Shown one piece after another: positions 1 through 5,259 of a stretch of DNA of 9,005 nt. The stretch is from Phelpsiimicrobium sp043802125 (lineage in GTDB: Bacteria > Omnitrophota > Gorgyraeia > Velamenicoccales > Velamenicoccaceae). The position numbers and the translations under genes are program-made. The stretch's first letter is position 1, and each line of letters opens with the position of its first letter. The stretch lies in the NCBI GenBank assembly GCA_043802125.1, contig JAZDLG010000055.1, forward strand, positions 1 to 9,005, given 5' to 3'. Below the pieces are notes generated by a model. The model was not told where the DNA came from and did not search any database. It saw nothing but the letters and a program-made list of their open reading frames with translations.

Positions 1-684
1 ACAATGATGAAAGAAATTAGAGAGGCAAAAAATGGACAAGACGGTATTTTGGCGGCCCAGCGGGAACAGCCTGACATGATCGTCCTTGATATCATGATGC
101 CTGGCATCAATGGGTTTGAAGTCGCCAAACACTTAAAAGACGACCCCAACACACATGATATCCCCATTGTTATCCTTTCTGTCCTAGCTCAGGATTCTCA
201 ATACAGGCACGGTATCTTGGACTATATCTCAAAACCATTTCGCCAGGAGGAACTCGTGGGCATTATAAGAAAAGTCTTTGAAAAAGTAGATGGAAGAGCC
301 GGCAGAAAATCGGTCCTTATTGTAGACGACGATCCGGACATTGTGGACATCATCGCCATATGCCTTAAAGACAATAACATCGTACCGGAAAAAGCCTACA
401 ACGGCCTGGACGCGCTTGAAAAAATAAAAACCAAAGTTATTGACCTCATCCTCCTTGATATAAACATGCCCGGGATGAACGGGTTTGAAGTCATAAAACA
501 ATTAAAAGCGGATAAAAAGACCTGCGACATACCTATTGTCGTGCTGACCGGGACATATATTTCAGAAGACGATAAAAAACACGGCCTTACCCTTGGAGTC
601 GCCAAGTACCTTACCAAACCATTCTCAGCGGATGACTTAGTCAAGGAGATCAAAGCCTGCCTGCCGGCAGGCAGGGGGCTTTAA
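1..684 (+). CDS. Double-receiver response regulator protein (5'-truncated at window edge)
   Basis: The reading frame is open to base 1, so the start lies outside the window and the ATG at base 4 is internal. Two CheY-like receiver domains can be seen. Numbering from the base-4 Met, the first lacks its beginning (no acidic pocket in view) but keeps phosphoacceptor Asp29 (VLDIMMPG), Ser59 and Lys77 (SKPF). The second is complete: acidic pocket Asp108-110, phosphoacceptor Asp152 (LLDINMPGMNG), Thr182 and Lys205 (TKPF). Receivers accept phosphate from histidine kinases. No output domain follows, so it is either the C-terminal part of a hybrid kinase or a stand-alone phosphorelay protein; this cannot be decided here. 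The last residues (LPAGRGL) are encoded by a perfect 20-bp palindrome and look like an added tail. The stop TAA shares its last base with the next gene's ATG, so translation is probably coupled. Confidence 0.9.
   Translation, partial: TMMKEIREAKNGQDGILAAQREQPDMIVLDIMMPGINGFEVAKHLKDDPNTHDIPIVILSVLAQDSQYRHGILDYISKPFRQEELVGIIRKVFEKVDGRAGRKSVLIVDDDPDIVDIIAICLKDNNIVPEKAYNGLDALEKIKTKVIDLILLDINMPGMNGFEVIKQLKADKKTCDIPIVVLTGTYISEDDKKHGLTLGVAKYLTKPFSADDLVKEIKACLPAGRGL
656..675. repeat. Perfect 20-bp palindrome inside the 3' end of the double-receiver gene
   Basis: The half-site CCTGCCTGCC is followed directly by its exact reverse complement. The flanks AAAGCC (652-657) and GGCTTT (677-682) also pair, so the whole 652-682 stretch can fold in DNA or RNA. 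It lies in frame over the last codons of the receiver protein and encodes most of the LPAGR tail, just before the stop. As I recall, similar palindromes and LPAGR-like peptides recur in genomes of some candidate phyla; that is not verified here. Confidence 0.8.
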
Positions 685-1628
685 TGCCAAAGCATAGGAT
701 CATCATCATCGACGACGACCCCGATATCCGCGATGTCCTGGCACTAACACTATCCCAGGAAGACTATGAAGTCCTGCAGGCCCAGGATGGCGCAGAGGGC
801 TTAAACCTCATTAAAGATAAAGCGCCAGACCTGATCATCGTAGACTACAATATGCCGAGGATGGACGGCCCGACGCTTACCGGCATAGTCAAAAAAGACA
901 TCCTCATGTCGCACTTACCCATAATCATGCTGACAGGAAAAGGCGAGGTGACTGACAAAGTCTCAGGCATCAATGCCGGCGCCGACGACTATATGGTCAA
1001 GCCCTTTGAACCACAGGAGCTGCTGGCCCGCATAAAGATGATATTGCGCCGGACAGAGCGCGACCTGGAGGCAAACCCCTTAACAAGGCTGCCCGGCAAC
1101 GTCTCTATTTTAAACGCGCTGCAGAACCGCATAGAAAAAAAGATGCAGTTCGCGGTAGCCTACATAGACTTAGACAAATTCAAGGTCTATAATGACAAAT
1201 ACGGCTTCAGGCATGGAGATGAAGTCATACGCGATACGGCAAGGTTATTGATACGCGCGGCCCAGGAACTGGGAAACACGGAAGATTTTATAGGCCATAT
1301 CGGCGGCGATGATTTCGTCGTGGTGACAACGCCTGATAAAATAGACGCTATCTGCAATAAGATCATCGCGGAATTTGAGAAAATAGCCCCTAGCTTCTAC
1401 AACGAAGAGGACCGGGCCGCAGGTTTTATCGTAGGCCGCGACAGGAAAGGCGTAGAGCAGAAGTTCGCCCTACTCTCGGTTTCTATAGGTGTGGTGACCA
1501 ACGAGAAAAGAGAACTGACACACGTGGCGCAAATAGGCGAGCTCGGCGCCGAGCTCAAAGAAGCTGCAAAGCGCATTGAACGCTCCAGTTATATCAAGGA
1601 TAAGCGGACAGACACCCGCCCCGCCTAA
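684..1628 (+). CDS. Response regulator with GGDEF domain (receiver + diguanylate cyclase-like, GGDDF signature)
   Basis: The 314-residue protein has a complete N-terminal receiver domain (about 1-120): acidic residues Asp10-12, phosphoacceptor Asp54 (IIVDYNMPRMDG), Thr84 and Lys106 (VKPFEP). A GGDEF domain follows (about 131-300): LTRLPGN at 133-139, the metal/GTP-binding segment DLDKFKVYND at 162-171, and the signature at 207-211. The signature reads GGDDF, so the fourth, catalytic Glu is Asp. No RxxD inhibitory site precedes it (the equivalent stretch reads NTED). Known family members make cyclic di-GMP from two GTP when the receiver is phosphorylated. Here weak activity, or a GTP-sensing role only, is possible. 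The ATG shares a base with the preceding stop (TAATG), which fixes the start and suggests the same signalling operon. A strong hairpin covers the stop codon. Confidence 0.9.
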   Translation: MPKHRIIIIDDDPDIRDVLALTLSQEDYEVLQAQDGAEGLNLIKDKAPDLIIVDYNMPRMDGPTLTGIVKKDILMSHLPIIMLTGKGEVTDKVSGINAGADDYMVKPFEPQELLARIKMILRRTERDLEANPLTRLPGNVSILNALQNRIEKKMQFAVAYIDLDKFKVYNDKYGFRHGDEVIRDTARLLIRAAQELGNTEDFIGHIGGDDFVVVTTPDKIDAICNKIIAEFEKIAPSFYNEEDRAAGFIVGRDRKGVEQKFALLSVSIGVVTNEKRELTHVAQIGELGAELKEAAKRIERSSYIKDKRTDTRPA

Positions 1629-1663
1629 TGAGACAAATTGAACAGAACAGTTTGTCTCATTAG
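1625..1663 (+). terminator. Perfect 13-bp inverted repeat, probable terminator of the GGDEF gene
   Basis: The arm CTAATGAGACAAA (1625-1637) is repeated as its exact reverse complement at 1651-1663 with a 13-base loop. The left arm contains the TAA stop of the GGDEF gene. The trailing sequence AATATTTT has only four consecutive T, so rho-independent termination would be weak to moderate; the AT-rich stem is also not typical. The position directly at the end of the gene supports a 3'-end role. Confidence 0.6.
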
Positions 1664-1670
1664 AATATTT

Positions 1671-1724
1671 TGCCGGGTAACGCAGCAATCATAGAGGTTT
1701 CTATTCCGCACTGCGTCCCCGGCC
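1671..1724. repeat. Self-complementary ~55-nt repeat, copy 1
   Basis: GCCGGG (1672-1677) pairs with CCCGGC (1718-1723). After a small internal loop, ACGCAG (1680-1685) pairs with CTGCGT (1711-1716). The apex holds a third small helix, ATAGA (1691-1695) with TCTAT (1700-1704). The primary sequence aligns with copy 2 at 1792-1846 over its whole length. No open reading frame uses it. It could be a structured RNA on either strand or a REP-like mobile palindrome. Confidence 0.65.
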
Positions 1725-1778
1725 GGTAGCCGTTCACCTACAAATGGTAAAGGCTGCCCCATCTTTCAGGAACAGCCT
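1725..1778. other. Spacer with two mutually exclusive hairpins
   Basis: GGTAGCC (1725-1731) can pair with GGCTGCC (1752-1758) through seven pairs including one wobble. AGGCTG (1751-1756) can instead pair perfectly with CAGCCT (1773-1778). Both use the same GGCTG, so only one can form at a time. The stretch lies between the two copies of the ~55-nt repeat and encodes no protein I can support. The alternatives could be chance or a switching RNA. Confidence 0.35.
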
Positions 1779-1791
1779 CGCTATTATTTAG

Positions 1792-1846
1792 TGCCGGGAA
1801 ACGAAGCAGTGATCCAGGTTTTTGTTCTTTGCTTCGATCCCCGGCC
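1792..1846. repeat. Self-complementary ~55-nt repeat, copy 2
   Basis: GCCGGG (1793-1798) pairs with CCCGGC (1840-1845). After an internal loop (AAA opposite three bases), CGAAGCA (1802-1808) pairs with TGCTTCG (1830-1836). Relative to copy 1 the C-G pair 1683/1713 is an A-T pair here (1804/1834), so pairing is kept although both bases changed. The central AGGTTT is also shared with copy 1. Copy 2 lies 15 bases beyond the 3' end of tRNA-Leu, which is read toward it. Confidence 0.65.
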
Positions 1847-1860
1847 GTATTTTTAGATCC

Positions 1861-1942
1861 TGCCGGGAAAGGGGGTCGAACCCTTACGCCTTACGGCATA
1901 CGCCCCTCAAACGTATGTGTCTGCCAATTCCACCATCCCGGC
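1861..1942 (-). tRNA. tRNA-Leu (anticodon GAG)
   Basis: On the minus strand a complete class II tRNA folds. The acceptor stem GCCGGGA/TCCCGGC has seven perfect pairs and discriminator A. The D-arm TGGTGGAATTGGCAGACAC is typical of tRNA-Leu. The anticodon stem is TACGT/GCGTA with loop TTGAGGG, giving anticodon GAG. A long variable arm follows (TGCC GTAA GGCG-type), then the T-arm AAGGG TTCGACC CCCTT. CCA is not encoded. The length of 82 without CCA fits leucine tRNAs. A TAGAAT box at 1972-1967 could be its -10 element, although I see no good -35. It lies downstream of pilT on the same strand, separated by a GC-rich hairpin. Confidence 0.95.
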
Positions 1943-1978
1943 GAAATTTGAACACCAAAATGTACTATTCTAGTGAAA

Positions 1979-1999
1979 TCCCCGCGGGTTTTGCGGGGA
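1979..1999 (-). terminator. GC-rich hairpin after pilT
   Basis: On the minus strand TCCCCGC and GCGGGGA form a seven-pair stem around loop AAAACCC, followed by a short TTT. It lies seven bases after the pilT stop codon and ahead of tRNA-Leu, as expected for a terminator separating the two. The U-tract is short, so termination may be incomplete. Confidence 0.6.
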
Positions 2000-2005
2000 A
2001 CCTTT

Positions 2006-3052
2006 CTAAGCGCTCTCAAATAATTTTTTGTCACGGACCCAAGGAAGGGCTACGTCCGCAGAAATCTTACCAGCATTGACCAGATTTTTCAACGATTTTT
2101 CCAGCGTCTGCATACCACGCTGACTGCCTGTCTCTATTTCCGTAAAAAGCTGATAAGTCTTTTTGCCGCGGATGAGCTGCCGGATAGCAGTCGTGCACAC
2201 CATGACCTCGCTGGCAAGTAACCTGCTCCTGCCGTCAACCGACGGAAGAAGCACCTGAGAGATCACCATCTCTAAGGACTCAGCTAATTGTATGCGTATC
2301 TGTTCCTGCTGGTGAGGCGGGAAGATATCAATGATCCTGTCAACGGTCTGAGCTGCCCCCCTCGTATGCAGCGTTCCCAATACGAGATGGCCTGTTTCAG
2401 CGGCTGTCATGGCCATGGCAATAGTCTCAAGATCGCGCATTTCACCGACCAGGATAACGTCCGGGTCTTCGCGCAGAGCCGCGCGCAAGGCATCGGAAAA
2501 AGAGTGAGCGTGTGTGCCTATCTCCCGCTGATTGACGATGCAGTTTTTATGTTGGTGGACGAACTCTATCGGGTCCTCTATGGTAATAATATGGTCGTGT
2601 CTGGTGGAGTTTATAATATCAATGATGGCAGCAAGCGTCGTTGATTTGCCGCTCCCCGTGACACCGGTCACAAGTACAAGGCCCCGCCTCATGCCCGCCA
2701 CCTCTGAGACAATATCCGGAAGCCCCAGCTCTGAGAGAGGCCTGATAACCGTAGGGACGAAACGGAACGCCGCGCACAAGCCGTTTTTATCGTAGAAGAT
2801 ATTGACGCGGAAGCGCGCGATGTTTTTTATCTCAATGCCTAAGTCTATCTCCTGGCCTGGCGTTAGATTCTTTTTGTCTTCCGGCAGGATCTTCGTTATC
2901 ATCTCCCATACTTCTTCGCGCTCCAGGGGCCTGTCATCTATTTTTTCCAAAATGCCGTTGGAACGCATCATCGGCGGCAACCCGACGTCCAAATGGAGGT
3001 CAGAGGCGTTCTTGGCCACTATGATCTTAAGAAGTTCTTTAATATCGCTCAT
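2006..3052 (-). CDS. pilT: Type IV pilus retraction ATPase PilT
   Basis: The 348-residue protein matches PilT in length and motif order. It has an N-terminal PAS-like region with the ASDLHLDVGLPP segment (16-27), Walker A GVTGSGKST at 130-138, and the Asp-box region ITIEDPIEF at 157-165. Walker B is DVILVGEMRD (198-207) with catalytic Glu204, followed by the His box GHLVLGTLHT at 221-230. The C-terminal AIRQLIRGKK (289-298) corresponds to the PilT AIRNLIRE motif, which separates retraction ATPases from PilB. PilT hexamers act at the cytoplasmic base of type IV pili, depolymerising the pilus for twitching, surface sensing and DNA uptake. No other pilus gene is nearby, so the rest of the machine must be elsewhere. 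There is no clear Shine-Dalgarno before the ATG. A strong candidate promoter lies about 40 bases upstream. Confidence 0.95.
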   Translation of the reverse strand: MSDIKELLKIIVAKNASDLHLDVGLPPMMRSNGILEKIDDRPLEREEVWEMITKILPEDKKNLTPGQEIDLGIEIKNIARFRVNIFYDKNGLCAAFRFVPTVIRPLSELGLPDIVSEVAGMRRGLVLVTGVTGSGKSTTLAAIIDIINSTRHDHIITIEDPIEFVHQHKNCIVNQREIGTHAHSFSDALRAALREDPDVILVGEMRDLETIAMAMTAAETGHLVLGTLHTRGAAQTVDRIIDIFPPHQQEQIRIQLAESLEMVISQVLLPSVDGRSRLLASEVMVCTTAIRQLIRGKKTYQLFTEIETGSQRGMQTLEKSLKNLVNAGKISADVALPWVRDKKLFESA

Positions 3053-3077
3053 ACGGTGTTTGTGCTAAAATAATGGT

Positions 3078-3121
3078 ACATTAATGTGCTCAATTATACC
3101 AAGTGGAGGCCCTTATGAAAA
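3078..3121 (-). promoter_or_regulatory. Candidate pilT promoter with palindrome at the start site
   Basis: On the minus strand a perfect TATAAT -10 (3098-3093) is preceded by TGG, an extended -10. A 17-base spacer separates it from TTTTCA (3121-3116), a four-of-six match to -35. The predicted start near 3086 lies inside the perfect palindrome ACATTAATGT (3078-3087), a possible operator. The -35 overlaps the first codons of the divergent gene, so the two genes may interfere with each other. Confidence 0.5.
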
Positions 3122-3420
3122 GAAGAATTAAATCATTGGCTGTCATTTTTCTGTCCTTGTGGCTTTCTCTATGTGCTTTTAGAGCCGGCGCGGATGAAGT
3201 TCCCACCATGGGCTTAAAAGAATCCATACCCATAGCCGAAGAAGCGCTAAAACAGGCCAACGTAGATCTCGCCAAATACTATCTCTACCAGGTAGAGTAT
3301 TCTCTCTCCTCTGATGGCAGCTATTGGTTCCAGACGTATAGGCTGCGCTCATCCGGCTCAGATGAGATCTTCGTCAAAGTCTATATGAACGCAAAGACGA
3401 CTGTAGAAAAACCTCAATGA
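3115..3420 (+). CDS. Small exported protein of unknown function (possibly PepSY-like)
   Basis: I do not recognise a family with certainty. The ATG at 3115 is chosen over the GTG at 3103 because TGGAGG (3104-3109) sits at correct Shine-Dalgarno distance before it and the protein then begins with a standard signal peptide. That peptide has a basic start MKRRIK, a hydrophobic core (residues 8-21) and a likely cleavage after AFRAGA (26). It is not a convincing lipobox, because Leu precedes Cys20. The mature part of about 75 residues has a helix-like segment (IPIAEEALKQANVDLAKYYL), then alternating hydrophobic and aromatic residues suggesting beta strands. It ends in EIFVKVYMNAKT, which resembles the end of PepSY domains. 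An extracytoplasmic location is expected. It is divergent from pilT and convergent with the response regulator gene. Confidence 0.75.
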   Translation: MKRRIKSLAVIFLSLWLSLCAFRAGADEVPTMGLKESIPIAEEALKQANVDLAKYYLYQVEYSLSSDGSYWFQTYRLRSSGSDEIFVKVYMNAKTTVEKPQ

Positions 3421-3429
3421 TGATGTAAG

Positions 3430-3445
3430 GCAGGTTTATGCCTGC
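3430..3445. terminator. Weak bidirectional hairpin between convergent genes
   Basis: GCAGG (3430-3434) and CCTGC (3441-3445) pair around TTTATG. The position between two converging genes (stops at 3420 and 3490) fits a shared terminator. The stem is only five pairs and neither side has a long T-tract (GTCTTT on the plus side), so support is limited. Confidence 0.3.
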
Positions 3446-3489
3446 GTCTTTCATATCGCTGTCTAAGCCTCTCCGATCATATAATTGCC

Positions 3490-3852
3490 TTAAGCCAAGA
3501 CGTCACAGGCTGCCTTGACAATAGCCTCAATGCCCAAGCTCTTGCTTAAAAAACCCGTCGCGCCATTGTCTAAAGCCTCTTTTTCCAGGTCTTCGGCATA
3601 AAGCCCGGAAATAATGAATATTTTTGCTTCTTTATCAAACGCTCTCAGGCAACGCAAGACTTCCATACCGTCAAGATCCTGGAGTTTAAAATCAATAAGC
3701 ATAAGCTCCGGCTTCTCGCGTTGGGCAAGCTCTATCCCGTCTTTACCGTTTGAGGCAACAAAAACGCTATAGCCTGCCTTGGTCAGAAATATATCAAGCA
3801 CCTCCCTGACCCTCGGGAAATCTTCAATGACTAAGATCTTTTTTTTCACCAT
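3490..3852 (-). CDS. Single-domain response regulator (CheY-like)
   Basis: The protein is 120 residues long if started at the ATG at 3852, where MVKKKILVIED gives the expected first strand of a receiver. An upstream GTG would only add an unrelated leader overlapping the kinase gene. The acidic pocket is Glu10-Asp11, phosphoacceptor is Asp54 (LMLIDFKLQDLDG), Ser82 is the switch residue and Lys104 the conserved lysine. Lys104 is followed by Ser rather than the usual Pro (SKSLG). There is no output domain, so the protein must act by protein contact or as a phosphorelay step. The gene overlaps the last 29 bases of the histidine kinase gene, so the kinase is almost certainly its partner and expression is probably coupled. 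No clear Shine-Dalgarno is visible. Confidence 0.9.
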   Translation of the reverse strand: MVKKKILVIEDFPRVREVLDIFLTKAGYSVFVASNGKDGIELAQREKPELMLIDFKLQDLDGMEVLRCLRAFDKEAKIFIISGLYAEDLEKEALDNGATGFLSKSLGIEAIVKAACDVLA

Positions 3853-5131
3853 TGGGGAAACGCAAGGTAAAAGTCGTGCCCTTGCCAAGCTCGCTCTTGA
3901 CGTCAATTTTGCCCTTATGCCGCACTATGATCTCACCGGCGATGGTCAGGCCTAACCCTAAGCCTTTGTCAGGGCTCTTTGTCGTAAAAAATGGGTCGCC
4001 TATTTTATCTAAATTTTCGCGCTTTATGCCGGAACCTGTGTCGGAAATGACTACCTCTGTGTATCCGCCATCATGGACACAGCGCGTACTGATCGCTATC
4101 TTTCCTTTTTTTTCTATCGCGTCTATCGCGTTTAGTATAAATATGACAAATACTTCCTGCAGCTGGTCTTTGTCAGCCATAATGGCCGGCAGGCCTGCGG
4201 CAAAGGCTTTCTCCACTTTTACGTCAGACATCTTCATTATGGGGCCTGTGAGGCCTAATGCATCCTCAATGACGGCATTTAAATCTGCCGGTTGGAATTT
4301 TTCCTTAGGGTTCTGGGAAAACTGTAAAAGTTTTCCCAATAATTCTGCGCTATTCTTTTCTGCCTCCTCAATGCGCTTCAGGCCATCGGCGTCGCTGAGG
4401 CGCTCTATATCTGCGGGCGGCTGCGGCTTATCCTGGCGCTCCAACAATATCTTTACGTAAGCCCTTATGGTAATGAGGTGGTTTATGATGTCATGGGCTA
4501 TGGCAGCCACAAGATACCCGGCAGCCAGAAATTTTCTCCTGTGACGAAGCAGGTCTTCTTGTTTCTTCCTTTCCAGCAATTTTGTAAGATCCGAGGACCG
4601 CGCGCTGAAATAACCAAAGGCAAAAAGAAAAGATATATTGCCCAATAAAATGCTGTACATCTGTGCCACAGGCATCTTGTAATCAAAAAAAGATATGTGT
4701 GGCAATATGCCGAAGTGCCCCAAGACGACGACCAAAGTATACAACACCGCAGATACTACGACGGCAAAAAAAACAGCGAGCGTGTCAGAAACAACGCCCG
4801 CCCAGAGTATAATGACATAGTAGGCAAGATTTATCAACGGCGCTTCAACACCGCCCATGTAATAAAGCACCCATGAGATGACTATGATGTCCGTGACCAT
4901 CTGATAGAACTGGAACCGGTAAAGGTTGACGCGGTTTAAGAGAAAGGCGTAGGGCCTGTTTACAACAGCCTCTACGAAAATAAGGCTTATGACGGCGAGG
5001 TTCAGATAAGAATATCCGCCCACTACCTTCATGAGCGCCAGAAAGAGAAAAAGTATCGTGAAGCTCAGGAACCTTATCTTTCCCGCCCACTGATACTTTT
5101 TTATCAATTCCTGCCTGGTGCTTTCTTCCAT
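3824..5131 (-). CDS. Membrane-bound sensor histidine kinase
   Basis: The 435-residue protein begins with about six hydrophobic segments (roughly 20-36, 42-57, 78-92, 98-113, 117-138, 158-175). A short linker leads to a HisKA-type dimerisation segment with phosphoacceptor His213 in AAIAHDIINHLITI. The Pro usual in HExxNPL is His218 here. The catalytic domain has the N box with Asn334 (FILNAIDAIEKKG), G1 DTGSGI (364-369), F box DPFFTTK (379-385) and G2 GLGLGL (390-395), so ATP binding looks intact. There is no separate periplasmic or PAS sensor domain; sensing probably occurs through the membrane segments. It would autophosphorylate and pass phosphate to the receiver encoded next. It lies 108 bases after the hydrogenase protease gene on the same strand, so a link to hydrogen or redox state is possible but unproven. 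Confidence 0.92.
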   Translation of the reverse strand: MEESTRQELIKKYQWAGKIRFLSFTILFLFLALMKVVGGYSYLNLAVISLIFVEAVVNRPYAFLLNRVNLYRFQFYQMVTDIIVISWVLYYMGGVEAPLINLAYYVIILWAGVVSDTLAVFFAVVVSAVLYTLVVVLGHFGILPHISFFDYKMPVAQMYSILLGNISFLFAFGYFSARSSDLTKLLERKKQEDLLRHRRKFLAAGYLVAAIAHDIINHLITIRAYVKILLERQDKPQPPADIERLSDADGLKRIEEAEKNSAELLGKLLQFSQNPKEKFQPADLNAVIEDALGLTGPIMKMSDVKVEKAFAAGLPAIMADKDQLQEVFVIFILNAIDAIEKKGKIAISTRCVHDGGYTEVVISDTGSGIKRENLDKIGDPFFTTKSPDKGLGLGLTIAGEIIVRHKGKIDVKSELGKGTTFTLRFPNGEKKDLSH

Positions 5132-5166
5132 TGCTATATTGTAAACCCTAACAGCCGATGAAACAA
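5131..5166 (-). promoter_or_regulatory. Candidate promoter of the histidine kinase gene, possibly leaderless
   Basis: On the minus strand TACAAT (5143-5138) is a five-of-six -10. A 17-base spacer separates it from TTGTTT (5166-5161), which matches only the first three bases of the -35 consensus. Transcription would then start at or next to the A of the ATG (5131), and indeed no Shine-Dalgarno precedes that ATG. Evidence is motif-based only. Confidence 0.3.
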
Positions 5167-5195
5167 CAAAATTTAAAACTGCGGGTCCGTCTTAC

Positions 5196-5259
5196 ACCGA
5201 GACACCGAGGTCCACCGAGACACCGAGGTCCGACTTCGGTTAGGAGACCTCGGTTAGGA
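5196..5259. repeat. Compound tandem repeat: two 18-bp and two 14-bp units
   Basis: ACCGAGACACCGAGGTCC occurs twice in perfect tandem (5196-5213, 5214-5231). It is followed by two 14-bp units, GACTTCGGTTAGGA and GACCTCGGTTAGGA, which differ at one base (5232-5245, 5246-5259). The 18-bp and 14-bp units share an inverted core: CCGAGGTC (5223-5230) and GACCTCGG (5246-5253) form an eight-pair hairpin. Seven T follow on the plus strand (5260-5266), but no plus-strand gene would use this as a terminator. The block contains the stop codon and last codons of the protease gene and fills most of the gap to the kinase gene. Confidence 0.8.

Noticed and set aside
1671..1846. Hairpin repeats as integron attC sites or a cyclic di-GMP riboswitch
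   Set aside because: The ends do not fit the RYYYAAC/GTTRRRY boxes of attC, and the conserved blocks and order of the GEMM riboswitch are absent despite short GGACGCA and AAACC coincidences on the minus strand.
1822..2079. Plus-strand open frame over the tRNA and pilT end
   Set aside because: It crosses a complete tRNA, a terminator hairpin and the end of pilT, with no ribosome site and no recognisable protein features.
3853..3906. Longer response regulator starting at 3906
   Set aside because: The added 18 residues overlap the kinase gene and precede the normal first receiver strand; the ATG at 3852 gives the expected domain start.
4177..4202. GC-rich near-palindrome in the kinase gene (GCCGGCAGGCCTGCGGC)
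   Set aside because: The symmetry is imperfect and lies within ordinary coding sequence of the kinase; no sign of insertion relative to the domain layout.
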